DNA from: Parapontixanthobacter aurantiacus
GTDB taxonomy: Bacteria; Pseudomonadota; Alphaproteobacteria; Sphingomonadales; Sphingomonadaceae
Direction: 5' to 3'
DNA length: 64,000 nucleotides
Assembly (NCBI RefSeq): GCF_009827635.1
Contig: NZ_WTYW01000001.1
Coordinates: 700,001 to 764,000 of the forward strand
This document shows, piece after piece, positions 44,053 to 53,991 of this stretch. A program made the translations under genes and the position numbers. Under the pieces are notes generated by a model, which did not search any database, was not told the origin of the DNA, and saw only the letters and a list, made by a program, of their open reading frames with translations. Position 1 is the stretch's first letter, and the number at the start of each line of letters is the position of its first letter.

Positions 44053-47000
44053 GCGGTCAGGTCTATCGCCTCGAAGGCGCGCAGCGCGACGCGATCGACC
44101 CTCGCGAGAGCGTCTGGCTGTCCGCCTCTGCCGGGACCGGCAAGACGCAGGTTCTCTCCGCACGCGTACTGCGCCTGCTGCTGAGACCCGACACGCGGCC
44201 CGAACAATTGCTGTGCCTGACATTCACCAAGGCAGGCGCGGCGGAAATGGCGGTGCGCGTCAATTCGGTGCTGGCCCGCTGGGTGCGCCTGCCGGAAACG
44301 GAACTGGCGGCAGAGTTGTCGAATATCGGCGCACCGATCGATCCGGCGAGCCTCGACCGGGCTCGTTCGTTGTTTGCCAGCGTTCTCGATTGTCCCGGCG
44401 GCGGCCTGCGGATCGATACGATCCACGCCTTCGCCCAATATCTGCTGGCGAGCTTCCCCGAAGAAGCGCGATTGATGCCGGGAACCAGTGCGATGGACGA
44501 CCGCGAACGCGACCTCCTGTCGCGGGAGGTGCTTGGCGATCTCGTCGAGGAAGCCCGCCGGTCGGGCGATCCGGTTTTCGCTGCGATCGAGACGATCAGC
44601 CGCAGCAAGGGGCCGGATGCCGTGCTTCGCTGGCTGATGCGCTGTACCGCGGCGCAGGACCTGTGGACAGGACCGGGTGGCTGGAGCCCGCCGATGCGAC
44701 CGCGTGCTGCGCGCCTTCTGGGATTGCCGGCAGACCTGACGCAAGAGGATCTTGCCGAGCGATGCGGCGACGGTGCCTTCCCGATCGCGCAAGTGAGGGA
44801 AATCGAACGGATCGCGCGCGACTGGAACACGAAGACCGGGACGAACATCGCGGACTTCCTCAGTGAATGGCTCGCCCTTGATCCAGCTGAACGCCTCGAC
44901 CGGCTCGGCGGGTTCTACGGCACGGCGCTCACCAAGGCGGGAACGCCGGTCGCGGCGCTGGCGAAGCGATCCGAGACTTACGAACGAGCGGTCGAGGAGA
45001 TCAAGGCAGGTCTCGAAGCGATCGGCGAAACGGCTGCGTTCATCGACTTTGCGGACACGCTCGCACCGACGCTCGAACTCGGGCGGCGCTTTGCCCTACG
45101 CTGGGACGAGGCGAAGGCGCGCGAGGGGCTCATCGATTTCGACGATCAGATCAGGCGAGCCGCTCGCCTCCTCGGCGATGCATCGATGGCGGCATGGATC
45201 CGCTACAAGATGGACCGGCAATTCGATCACGTTCTGATCGACGAGGCGCAGGACACGAACAGCGCTCAATGGGACATCGTCTTTGGCCTCATCGACGACT
45301 TCTATGCCGGTCTAGGTGCTCGTGAGGGCAAGGTGAGGACCATCTTCACCGTCGGCGATTACAAGCAGGCAATCTTCGGTTTCCAGGGCACGAGTCCGCG
45401 GAATTTCGAGGCTGCGAAGCGCAAGGTCGCGGAGCGCATGGCTGCGGCGGCGAATAATGCAGCGCTTCTGCGCGACGCTCCGGAACCGCGCTATCTCAAG
45501 GATTTCGAGCTCGAACGCTCCTATCGCACCTCGTCCCATATCCTCGATTTCGTCGATCGGGCGATCGCGGAAATCGGCCCGGAAAGCTTTGGTCTGTCCG
45601 ACGGCGAAGTCGAACATGTGGGGGAGGGCCGCCCCGGCATCGTAGCCTTGTGGAACACTGTGAAGGACGGGGTTTCGGAGGACGACGACCGCGAGGACGA
45701 GGAGGGGGGCGAGAACTGGCTGTCCCGCCACGATCGCAAGATGGCCGACAAGATCGCCCGGCAGGTGGCCCGGTGGATGACAGACGAACCGTTCGAACTG
45801 GCTAAAGACCAGGCCCGCCGCGCAACCCCCGGTGACGTTATGGTGCTTGTCAGAAAGCGCCGCGAACTCGCTTCGCTGATCGTCGCGCGCCTCTATGCCC
45901 ATGGCGTTCCGGTAGCGGGCGTCGACCGGCTTCGACTGGGCAATCCGCTCGCGGTCAAGGATCTGATGGCGGCGATCCGTTTCGCAGTGCAACCCAATGA
46001 CGACCTCAATCTCGCGAATTTGCTGGTTTCCCCGCTATGCGGCTGGTCGCAGGAGGATTTGCTCACGCATGGCTATCGGCCAGACGGCGTGCGGCTATGG
46101 GACCACCTTCGAAAGTCGGAACAGCCCGTTGTCACCCGAACGGTAGAGGAATTGCGCAATATCCTAGCCAGAGCGGACTTCTCCACACCGCAGGCTCTGT
46201 TGCACTACATTCTCGTCGGACCGATGAAGGGGCGCGCAGCCCTGATCGCGAGGCTGGGGAGCGAAGCCAACGATCCGATCGACGAACTACTGAACGCGGC
46301 CCAATCCTATGCCGGTTCGCATATCGTGAGCCTTCAGGGCTTCATCCAGTGGTTCGATGCTGGCGAGGGCGAACTGAAGCGCGAGGCAGGGGAGGGCGGC
46401 GATCAGGTCAGAGTGATGACTGTCCATGGAAGCAAGGGTTTGCAGGCGCCAATCGTCATCCTCGCAGATGCTGCGGGCAAGCCTTCCGAGCCTGGCGATC
46501 TCTTGCTCGAGGAACGACTTGCCGACGGTACGACCAAAAGCGTTCCCATTCCACGCCCGGCGAAGGAGCAGCGGGTAGGGCCGCTTCTGACCGCGATCGA
46601 AGAAGCCAATGCCCTTGAAATGGAAGAGCACTGGCGCCTCCTTTACGTAGCGATGACACGAGCCGAGGAGGCCCTTTTCATCGGTGGTTCGCTCGGTCCA
46701 CGCGACAAGGGAGAAGCGCCCGAGAACAGCTGGTATAAAAAGCTCAAACCGCTCTTCGAAGATAATGCGCTGGAAGATCCGATATGGGGCTCGCGCTGGG
46801 AGATAGGGCAGCGCGCGAAGCCGTCGGCGACTCAGCAAAAGCAAGCCGAGGAAGTTGCCTTCGCCTTCCCTGAATGGGTCAGGCGGCCCGTCGGCGCTGA
46901 ACCGCGTCCGCCGCGTCCGCTGTCGCCTTCGGCACTCGGCCAGGCGGAGCCGTCCTTTCCGCCGCTCAAACCCGATGAGCGGGCGGCGGCAGCGCTTCGC

Positions 47001-47495
47001 GGAACCCTCATTCACAAGTTGCTTGAGCGTCTGCCCGATGTTCCAGAAGGTGGACGAAGCGAGTTGGTCCGAAATTGGCTTGCCCGACATGGTGAGGAAT
47101 TTACCGTGGAGGAACGCGAAGAGATTGGCGAACAGGCGCTTTCCCTTCTTGGGGATGCTCGCTTCGCTGATTTGTTCGGGGAAAACTCTCTAGCCGAAGT
47201 GCCATTCTCGGCCATCGTCGAGGGTCGCGTCGTTATCGGGACCGTCGATAGGCTGGTGCTGACTGACGAATACGTCCGCATCGTTGATTACAAGACGACG
47301 CGCCGGCCCCCTTCCGACCTATCCGAAATACCCGAGGCGACGATAGAGCAAATGGCCGCTTATGCCGCGGCATTGAAGGCAATATATCCGGATCGCGCCA
47401 TCGAAGTGCATCTGGTCTATACCCATGCTCCTAAGACCTTTGTCCTTCCCTACGATATGCTGGAGGCGGCACAGGCCGGGTTCGCGGGGGAGTAG
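44049..47495 (+). CDS. addA: double-strand break repair helicase-nuclease AddA
   Basis: 1148 aa. A UvrD-type superfamily 1 helicase fused to a C-terminal RecB-like nuclease: Walker A SASAGTGKTQVL, motif II VLIDEAQDTNSAQWD, motif III region FTVGDYKQAIFGFQG, motif V/VI RVMTVHGSKGLQAPIV and LLYVAMTRAEEALFIGG, and nuclease IVDYKTTRRP near residue 1080. It works with AddB, whose stop overlaps its ATG (ATGA at 44049-44052). The following trxA starts 78 bp later. Confidence 0.95.
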   Translation: MSGQVYRLEGAQRDAIDPRESVWLSASAGTGKTQVLSARVLRLLLRPDTRPEQLLCLTFTKAGAAEMAVRVNSVLARWVRLPETELAAELSNIGAPIDPASLDRARSLFASVLDCPGGGLRIDTIHAFAQYLLASFPEEARLMPGTSAMDDRERDLLSREVLGDLVEEARRSGDPVFAAIETISRSKGPDAVLRWLMRCTAAQDLWTGPGGWSPPMRPRAARLLGLPADLTQEDLAERCGDGAFPIAQVREIERIARDWNTKTGTNIADFLSEWLALDPAERLDRLGGFYGTALTKAGTPVAALAKRSETYERAVEEIKAGLEAIGETAAFIDFADTLAPTLELGRRFALRWDEAKAREGLIDFDDQIRRAARLLGDASMAAWIRYKMDRQFDHVLIDEAQDTNSAQWDIVFGLIDDFYAGLGAREGKVRTIFTVGDYKQAIFGFQGTSPRNFEAAKRKVAERMAAAANNAALLRDAPEPRYLKDFELERSYRTSSHILDFVDRAIAEIGPESFGLSDGEVEHVGEGRPGIVALWNTVKDGVSEDDDREDEEGGENWLSRHDRKMADKIARQVARWMTDEPFELAKDQARRATPGDVMVLVRKRRELASLIVARLYAHGVPVAGVDRLRLGNPLAVKDLMAAIRFAVQPNDDLNLANLLVSPLCGWSQEDLLTHGYRPDGVRLWDHLRKSEQPVVTRTVEELRNILARADFSTPQALLHYILVGPMKGRAALIARLGSEANDPIDELLNAAQSYAGSHIVSLQGFIQWFDAGEGELKREAGEGGDQVRVMTVHGSKGLQAPIVILADAAGKPSEPGDLLLEERLADGTTKSVPIPRPAKEQRVGPLLTAIEEANALEMEEHWRLLYVAMTRAEEALFIGGSLGPRDKGEAPENSWYKKLKPLFEDNALEDPIWGSRWEIGQRAKPSATQQKQAEEVAFAFPEWVRRPVGAEPRPPRPLSPSALGQAEPSFPPLKPDERAAAALRGTLIHKLLERLPDVPEGGRSELVRNWLARHGEEFTVEEREEIGEQALSLLGDARFADLFGENSLAEVPFSAIVEGRVVIGTVDRLVLTDEYVRIVDYKTTRRPPSDLSEIPEATIEQMAAYAAALKAIYPDRAIEVHLVYTHAPKTFVLPYDMLEAAQAGFAGE

Positions 47496-47573
47496 GAAAG
47501 CTTCGCCCTCATCCAGCTTGTCGAAACCGGAACGCTTCCTAGCTGTTATTGAGAAGAAAACAGGAGATATACG

Positions 47574-47894
47574 ATGCCCACCAGCGCCGTCACCGATGCT
47601 AGTTTCCAAAGCGATGTCCTTGAAAGCGACAAGCCTGTGCTGGTCGATTTCTGGGCGGACTGGTGTGGACCCTGCAAGATGATCGGCCCGGCGCTGGAGG
47701 AAATCAGCGACGAACTGGGCGAGCGCGTTACCATCGCCAAGATGGACATCATGGAAAATCCGGATACGCCCGGAAAGCTCGGTGTTCAGGGCATTCCCTA
47801 TCTCGCGCTCTACAAGAATGGCGAGATCGTTGCGGATATGCGCGGTGCCGCGCCGAAGAGCCAGTTGAAGGGCTGGCTCGAACAGCAGCTTTAG
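47574..47894 (+). CDS. trxA: thioredoxin
   Basis: 106 aa, standard single-domain thioredoxin. The active site WCGPC has Cys31 and Cys34, with the buried Asp in VDFWADWCGPCK and cis-Pro in VQGIPYLALY. It is the cytosolic disulfide reductant for peroxiredoxins, ribonucleotide reductase and others. AGGAGATATACG precedes the ATG. It is convergent with the inositol monophosphatase-like gene: the two stop codons overlap (47891-47894). Confidence 0.96.
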   Translation: MPTSAVTDASFQSDVLESDKPVLVDFWADWCGPCKMIGPALEEISDELGERVTIAKMDIMENPDTPGKLGVQGIPYLALYKNGEIVADMRGAAPKSQLKGWLEQQL

Positions 47895-48724
47895 GCTGAT
47901 CGTGCAGGAAGCGCCGCGAGGCGCTCCGCCAGATCATCGAACAATCGTGGCGATGCCGCTCCGACGAGGCCGGTTCGATTCGGTTCGTTGACGCGGTATT
48001 CGCTGCCGTCCAGCCGCGCGACCTTGCCGCCCGCTTCATTGAGCCATAGCGCGCCTGCCGCATGATCCCATGACAGGGTTCGCTCGAAGATCGAAACGTC
48101 GTTCGTTCCGAATGCCAGCCTTGGATATTGCTCTGCCGCACAGCGAGGAATGTCGACCAGCTGGTAATGCGGGGCGATGTGTTCGCGAATGGCCTCGCGG
48201 TGCTCTTCCTGCATGAAGACGAGGGAGATCGCTGCGACCGGCTTGTCCTGACCGGTCTCGCTAGCGCGAACAGGCTCTCCGTCTGCCCAAGCCCCGGAGC
48301 CGCGATGTGCAGAGCAGAACCGGCCGGTCAGGCAATCGTAAATCCATCCTTTTGTGGCGATGCCGTTCTCGGCCTGTGCAAGAATCATTCCGAAGGGCGG
48401 ATTGCCCTTTGCAAAATTGTTGGTTCCGTCGAGCGGATCGATGATCCAGCACGGCCGCGTCAGCCCCTCGCGAACCGAAGGATCGGCGTGAACTGCCTCC
48501 TCCCCGACGATGGCCAGCGACGAGTCGATCTCGGCGAGCCCGTCGGCCAGCATCCGTTCTGCCGCATGATCAGCGATCGTCACGACGTCGTCGGTTGCCT
48601 TGCTTTCGATGTCTCCGGCATCCAGCGATTGAAAATGCGGCAGGATCGCAGTCTCCGCCGTGCGCTTCATCAGCGCATGGATAGCTTTGTCGAGCGAACG
48701 ATCCGCTTTCGAAAGCGATTTCAC
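47891..48724 (-). CDS. inositol monophosphatase family protein
   Basis: 277 aa. A lithium-sensitive phosphatase fold: metal site 1 Glu in GEEAV, WIIDPLDGTNNFAKGNPPFG and the C-terminal WDHAAGALWLNEAGG motif are all present, so it should be catalytically competent. Substrates across the family include myo-inositol-1-P, histidinol-P and 3'-phosphoadenosine 5'-phosphate; none can be chosen from sequence alone. The GTG start overlaps the argJ stop (48721-48724). Confidence 0.88.
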   Translation of the reverse strand: MKSLSKADRSLDKAIHALMKRTAETAILPHFQSLDAGDIESKATDDVVTIADHAAERMLADGLAEIDSSLAIVGEEAVHADPSVREGLTRPCWIIDPLDGTNNFAKGNPPFGMILAQAENGIATKGWIYDCLTGRFCSAHRGSGAWADGEPVRASETGQDKPVAAISLVFMQEEHREAIREHIAPHYQLVDIPRCAAEQYPRLAFGTNDVSIFERTLSWDHAAGALWLNEAGGKVARLDGSEYRVNEPNRTGLVGAASPRLFDDLAERLAALPARSA

Positions 48725-49947
48725 GAGCGGTAATCCGCATTGATGGCGATATAGCCATGGGTAAGATCGCAGGTCCAAACCGTCGCGTGACCCTGACCAA
48801 TTCCCAATTCGACGCGAATATCGATGGCATCACCAGACAAATGCTCGGCAACGGGGCGCTCGTCGTAGTCCTCGACCGGTTGGCCATCACGCGCGGTCCA
48901 TACGCCGCCGAATGCAATCGAGAGGCGATCCCTGTCGGCGGGTTCGCCGGCCTTTCCCACAGCCATCACGACACGACCCCAATTCGCGTCGCCGCCGGCG
49001 ATGGCGGTCTTGACGAGGGGGGAGTTGCCGATAGCCAGACCGATCCTGCGGGCGCTTTCATCGGAAGCAGCGCCCACGACATCTATGGTTATGAACTTCT
49101 GCGCTCCTTCCCCGTCGCGCACGACGAGTTGGGCGAGCTTTCGGCACAAGTCTGTCAACGCAGCGGCGAATGCGTCGGCTCCGGCGTCGTCCTGCGATGT
49201 GATCGTCGGGTTAGCGGCCTTGCCCGTTGCGAAAGCCAACACGGTATCGCTCGTCGACGTGTCGCCATCGACCGTAATGCACGAGAAGGTCTGCTCGTTC
49301 GCTCGTTCGAGCATCTCTTGAAGCAGTGCTGGCGATATCGCCGCATCGGTGAATACATAGCCGAGCATGGTTGCCATGTCCGGCGCGATCATGCCGCTTC
49401 CCTTGACGACACCGACCAGTTCGACCCGCGCATCGCCGATCATCGCACTCGTTCGGGCGGCCTTCGGAAAGGTATCGGTGGTCGCGATGGCGTCGGTCGC
49501 CTCGCGCCACCCGACCGGAGCGCTGTCCAACACTGCCGCGATGCCGCGCCGAGCCTTGTCTTGCGGAAGCGGTACGCCGATGACGCCCGTAGAAGAAACG
49601 AAAACTTCTCCGGGTTCGCAGCCCAAATGATCGGAAACCTGCTTGGCGATCTGCTCGACGGCTTCGCGCCCGCGATAGCCGGTAAAGGCATTGGCATTGC
49701 CCGCATTCACAACGAGCGCGCGCGCCTTACCCCTCTCGCGTTGCTCGCGGCCGAGTTCGACCTCGCTCGAGGCGCAGGCGCTTTTCGTGAAGACGCCCGC
49801 TACGCTCGTTCCCTCGGCCAGTTCGATGAAGGTCAGGTCGGCTCGGTCCCAATCCTTGTACTGCGCACGCGCAACGCGCACTGTAACACCCTCTATTTCG
49901 GGAAGTTCGGGGAACGGAAGGGCGAGCGGCGAGCGGGTCAGGTCCAT
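48721..49947 (-). CDS. argJ: bifunctional glutamate N-acetyltransferase / N-acetylglutamate synthase
   Basis: 408 aa, standard length. It makes N-acetylglutamate and recycles acetyl from N-acetylornithine in arginine synthesis. ArgJ is made as a precursor that cuts itself before a Thr; the site is Thr193 in GMIAPDMATMLGY. Other blocks include ALVVNAGNANAFTG, VDGDTSTSDTVLAF and the C-terminal YIAINADYRS. The start is ATG 49947; a TTG two codons upstream is less likely. Coupled to the monophosphatase gene downstream. Confidence 0.96.
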   Translation of the reverse strand: MDLTRSPLALPFPELPEIEGVTVRVARAQYKDWDRADLTFIELAEGTSVAGVFTKSACASSEVELGREQRERGKARALVVNAGNANAFTGYRGREAVEQIAKQVSDHLGCEPGEVFVSSTGVIGVPLPQDKARRGIAAVLDSAPVGWREATDAIATTDTFPKAARTSAMIGDARVELVGVVKGSGMIAPDMATMLGYVFTDAAISPALLQEMLERANEQTFSCITVDGDTSTSDTVLAFATGKAANPTITSQDDAGADAFAAALTDLCRKLAQLVVRDGEGAQKFITIDVVGAASDESARRIGLAIGNSPLVKTAIAGGDANWGRVVMAVGKAGEPADRDRLSIAFGGVWTARDGQPVEDYDERPVAEHLSGDAIDIRVELGIGQGHATVWTCDLTHGYIAINADYRS

Positions 49948-50045
49948 GCGCAACGCCTGTATCGAAGGAACAGTAGGCAGGCTATTCTCAATTTCGTGCG
50001 CCGGGCATAGACCTTTAACTTGTTATGCGATATGCAGGCGCCACC

Positions 50046-50315
50046 ATGTTGAAACGGCTACTCACCTGTCTGGCATTACTGACCGGTCTCGCCGCGATCG
50101 GAATTCCGGCGCAGGCCTTTTCCGTGGCGGCGATGGCAGCGGAGGTCGATGGTCGCGACAAGGCGAGCGAAACGCCTGCCGACGTGGAATGCGAAGTTCT
50201 CGCTCCTCGTGGCTGGCAGCGCAAGGACGTCAAGCGCATCCGGTGCAAGCCGGTGGCCTCGACGACGATATTCCTGCCGACGGTGCAGATGGGTATCGAC
50301 CGCGCCTACGAATAG
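50046..50315 (+). CDS. small exported protein with two cysteines
   Basis: About 89 aa with a signal peptide (MLKRLLTCLALLTGLAAIG, cleavage near AQA). The mature portion is about 65 residues and carries VECEVLAPRGWQRKDVKRIRCKP, whose two cysteines 20 residues apart could form a disulfide. An ATG at 50025 would give a 96-aa product with a poorer signal sequence. It lies between divergent argJ and secA. Unknown family. Confidence 0.55.
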   Translation: MLKRLLTCLALLTGLAAIGIPAQAFSVAAMAAEVDGRDKASETPADVECEVLAPRGWQRKDVKRIRCKPVASTTIFLPTVQMGIDRAYE

Positions 50316-50405
50316 GCGAACGCTTCCTACATCGTTGTTTTTCTACGCTCGCGCCGAATGGCGGCGGGCTTCTTCGACTTATTTGGTGCCCGAAAGGCCG
50401 TCATC

Positions 50406-53171
50406 ATGCTCAAGACCATCGCCAAATCGATCTTCGGTTCCTCGAACGATCGCTACGTCAAATCGCTCGGCAAGATCGTCCATCAGATCAACTCTCTCGA
50501 AGAACAGATAACCTCTTTCTCCGACGAGGAACTGGCGGCGCAAACCGAGAAATTCCGGGGACAGCTGGCCGACGGAAAAACGCTGAACGACATTCTTCCC
50601 GAAGCGTTCGCGACCGTACGCGAAGCATCGAAGCGCGTACTCGGCATGCGGCATTTCGATGTTCAGCTGATCGGCGGCATCGTCCTGCACCGCGGCGAAA
50701 TTGCCGAGATGCGCACAGGTGAGGGCAAGACGCTGGTCGCGACGCTTGCGACCTATCTCAATGCGATCGAAGGCAAGGGTGTGCACGTCGTCACGGTGAA
50801 CGACTATCTTGCTCCGCGCGATGCCGAATGGATGGGGCAGATCTATCGCTTCCTCGGTCTGAGCGTCGGCGTCATCGTTCCCAACCTGCCAGAACATGCA
50901 CGGCGCGAAGCCTATCAGGCTGACATAACCTACGGGACGAACAACGAGTTCGGCTTCGATTACCTGCGCGACAACATGAAGCACAGCCGCGACCAGATGG
51001 TGCAGCGGCCGTTCAATTTCGCGATTGTCGACGAGGTGGACTCCATCCTGATCGACGAAGCGCGAACGCCGCTCATCATTTCGGGACCGACGGAGGACAA
51101 GTCGGAACTCTACGTCGCGCTCGACGAGGTTGTGAAGGAAATCCCTGAAGACTGGTACGAGAAGGACGAGAAGACCAAGCAGATTTCTCTGACCGAAGAC
51201 GGCATCGAGGAGGTCGAAAAGCTGCTGATCGCGAAGGGCCTTCTCGAAACCGACAATCTCTACGATGTCGAGAACACGCAGGTCGTTCATCACCTGGATC
51301 AGGCCCTGCGCGCCGTTCACATGTTCAAGCGCGACACCGACTACATCGTGAAGGACGACAAGGTCGTCATTATCGACGAATTCACCGGTCGCATGATGGA
51401 TGGCCGTCGCTGGTCCAACGGCCTTCACCAGGCTGCGGAAGCGAAGGAAGGCGTTAAGATCGAGCCGGAAAATCAGACGATGGCCTCGATCACCTTCCAG
51501 AACTACTTCCGGATGTATCCCAAGCTGTCCGGTATGACCGGCACGGCGGCCACCGAGGCTTCCGAATTTTGGGACATCTACAAGATGAATGTGGTCACGA
51601 TCCCGACCAATCTGCCGGTCCAGCGGATCGACGAGGAAGACCAGTTCTTCAAGAACACCAAGGACAAGTTCCAGGCCATTGCCCGTTCGATCGCAGAAAA
51701 GAACGAAACAGGCCAGCCGGTGCTCGTCGGCACGGTCTCGATCGAAAAGTCGGAACTTCTTTCCAGCTTCCTCGACAAGGAGGGGGTAAAGCACGAAGTG
51801 CTGAATGCGCGCTTCCACGAAAAGGAAGCGCATATTGTCGCCCAGGCCGGGCGGCTCGGTGCGGTCACGATCGCCACCAACATGGCCGGACGCGGTACGG
51901 ATATCCAGCTCGGCGGCAACGTCGAATTCCGGATCGAGGAAGAGCTTGCGCATCTGGAAGAGGGTGAGGAGCGGGACGCTGCCATCGCGCGGATCAAGGC
52001 AGAAGTTGCGGAGGAGCGGCAGAAGGTTCTCGAAGCCGGAGGGCTGTTCGTCCTCGGAACCGAGCGACACGAAAGCAGGCGCATCGACAATCAGCTGCGC
52101 GGTCGTTCGGGACGGCAGGGTGATCCCGGTCTCTCGCGCTTCTATCTCTGTCTCGAAGATGACCTCCTTAGAATTTTCGGACCCGATACGCTGTTCTCGA
52201 AGATGATGAATTCCAACCTCGAGGATGGCGAGGCGATCGGCTCGAAATGGCTTTCCAAGGCGATCGAGACGGCGCAGCGCAAGGTCGAAGCGCGCAATTA
52301 CGAAATGCGCAAGCAAGTCGTCGAATACGATGATGTGATGAACGATCAGCGCAAGGTGATCTACGATCAGCGCGCCGAAATCATGGATAGCGAAGCAGTC
52401 GACGATGTCGTTCTCGACATGCGGCAGGACGCCATCAATGCGATGGTCAGCGAAACCTGCCCGCCGGGCTCGTATCCGGAACAGTGGAACATCGAAGGCC
52501 TTAAACATCGCCTCGAGGAAACGCTGGGAATAACGCCGCCGATCGAGGAATGGGTCGAGGAAGATACGGTCGAACCCGAAATCATCGAAGAACGCCTGCT
52601 GGCGCAGGTCACGCAAGCGATGGACGAGAAGACCGCGCAGGTGGACGAGGCGCGCTGGCGCGTGTTCGAGAAGGGGTTGCTACTCCGCCGTCTGGACTTC
52701 CACTGGAAGGAACACCTCGCAACACTCGACGCGCTGCGCCAGGTCGTCTGGCTGCGCGCCCATGCGCAAAAGCAGCCGATCAACGAGTACAAGCAGGAGG
52801 CATTCGGTCTTTTCGAACGAATGCTCGAAACGCTGCGCGAAGATGTGACCGGCGAACTGCTGAAGGTCCAGGTCGGCGCACCGGCCCCGCCTCCGCCGCC
52901 GCTTCCCGACCTGCCGGATTTCCTTACCGGGCATATCGATCCCTTGACCGGGCTGGATGATTCCAACGACGGCGATGGTTCTGCGCGTCGCGCTTCCCTG
53001 TTCGGCTCGCTCGCGGGCAGTCCGCGCGCGGCTGCGAGCCCGGGTGGTAGAGCGGACGACAATCCCTATGCCGATCAGGAGATCAGCCGTAATGCGCCAT
53101 GCCCATGTGGTTCGGGCAGCAAGTACAAGCATTGTCACGGTGCAGTCGGCGCGCGCGAACCTGCGCAATAG
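50406..53171 (+). CDS. secA: preprotein translocase ATPase SecA
   Basis: 921 aa, the alphaproteobacterial size. The motor of Sec export: Walker [12 protein letters not shown], Walker [26 protein letters not shown], the helicase motif VI region [10 protein letters not shown] and the C-terminal zinc finger [13 protein letters not shown] that binds SecB. A Pro-rich stretch ([13 protein letters not shown]) precedes the zinc finger. The start chosen is [16 protein letters not shown]; an in-frame ATG at 50358 adds 16 residues. Confidence 0.97.
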   Translation: MLKTIAKSIFGSSNDRYVKSLGKIVHQINSLEEQITSFSDEELAAQTEKFRGQLADGKTLNDILPEAFATVREASKRVLGMRHFDVQLIGGIVLHRGEIAEMRTGEGKTLVATLATYLNAIEGKGVHVVTVNDYLAPRDAEWMGQIYRFLGLSVGVIVPNLPEHARREAYQADITYGTNNEFGFDYLRDNMKHSRDQMVQRPFNFAIVDEVDSILIDEARTPLIISGPTEDKSELYVALDEVVKEIPEDWYEKDEKTKQISLTEDGIEEVEKLLIAKGLLETDNLYDVENTQVVHHLDQALRAVHMFKRDTDYIVKDDKVVIIDEFTGRMMDGRRWSNGLHQAAEAKEGVKIEPENQTMASITFQNYFRMYPKLSGMTGTAATEASEFWDIYKMNVVTIPTNLPVQRIDEEDQFFKNTKDKFQAIARSIAEKNETGQPVLVGTVSIEKSELLSSFLDKEGVKHEVLNARFHEKEAHIVAQAGRLGAVTIATNMAGRGTDIQLGGNVEFRIEEELAHLEEGEERDAAIARIKAEVAEERQKVLEAGGLFVLGTERHESRRIDNQLRGRSGRQGDPGLSRFYLCLEDDLLRIFGPDTLFSKMMNSNLEDGEAIGSKWLSKAIETAQRKVEARNYEMRKQVVEYDDVMNDQRKVIYDQRAEIMDSEAVDDVVLDMRQDAINAMVSETCPPGSYPEQWNIEGLKHRLEETLGITPPIEEWVEEDTVEPEIIEERLLAQVTQAMDEKTAQVDEARWRVFEKGLLLRRLDFHWKEHLATLDALRQVVWLRAHAQKQPINEYKQEAFGLFERMLETLREDVTGELLKVQVGAPAPPPPPLPDLPDFLTGHIDPLTGLDDSNDGDGSARRASLFGSLAGSPRAAASPGGRADDNPYADQEISRNAPCPCGSGSKYKHCHGAVGAREPAQ

Positions 53172-53202
53172 AACTCTGAACAGCAGGAAAGCTCACCGCT
53201 GA

Positions 53203-53946
53203 ATGATTGTCCTGGCGGTAGCCTTCCTGCTGACGGCCCTGCTGTACGCATCCGTCGGTTTCGGCGGAGGTTCGACCTATAGTGCCCTTTTGGCCCTGTC
53301 GGATGTCGATTATCGGATAATGCCGCTGCTCGCATTATCCTGCAACGTCATCGTGGTGGCGGGCAGTACGGTCCGCTTCGCACGTCGCAAGATAACCCCG
53401 TGGCGCGGTGCTGTCGTTCTGACGGCGATCGCCGCGCCCGCTGCATTTCTCGGTGGTTTGACACCAATCGACGAGCGAAGCTTTCTGCTGTTGCTCGGAG
53501 CAAGCCTTGTTCTGACCGGGCTTACGATGCTCGCGCCCGTCGCTACCGGGCCGCAAGGCGAGCAAGTGTCGCCGGGGGCGAAGTGGATGCCGATTGCCGC
53601 CTTTCCGCTCGGCTATCTCGCAGGCCTGGTTGGGATCGGCGGAGGCATCTTTATTGCTCCGCTATTACATCTCGTTCGCTGGAACGACGCGCGAGCCATT
53701 GCGGCAACGGCGAGCTTCTTCATTCTCGTCAATTCGATTTTCGGCATCGCCGGCCAGATCATGAAGGCTGGCCCCGATCGCCTCTCCGCCGCAATATCGT
53801 TCGGTCTGCCGCTCATGCTGGCTGTCGTGATCGGCGGTCAGATCGGCAGCTTGCTGGCGGTCCGCTTTTTACCGCTTGCCTGGATCAGGTGGCTTACAGC
53901 AGCCCTGACGATCTGGGTCGGCGCACGACTATTGACCGGCACGTAA
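53203..53946 (+). CDS. sulfite exporter TauE/SafE family membrane protein
   Basis: 247 aa with about eight transmembrane helices in two repeats of the TSUP fold. The repeats are visible as ASVGFGGGSTYSALLAL near residue 16 and GLVGIGGGIFIAPLLHL near residue 147, both with the GxGGG signature. Members export sulfite, sulfoacetate or other organosulfur anions, or import uracil. It starts 31 bp after secA. The convergent gene beyond it is a sulfotransferase, which may be a sulfur-theme coincidence. Confidence 0.85.
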   Translation: MIVLAVAFLLTALLYASVGFGGGSTYSALLALSDVDYRIMPLLALSCNVIVVAGSTVRFARRKITPWRGAVVLTAIAAPAAFLGGLTPIDERSFLLLLGASLVLTGLTMLAPVATGPQGEQVSPGAKWMPIAAFPLGYLAGLVGIGGGIFIAPLLHLVRWNDARAIAATASFFILVNSIFGIAGQIMKAGPDRLSAAISFGLPLMLAVVIGGQIGSLLAVRFLPLAWIRWLTAALTIWVGARLLTGT

Positions 53947-53991
53947 CTTGGCCTCCGTCTCGGCGAAGTGCCAATACGGGTTTGATAGCTC

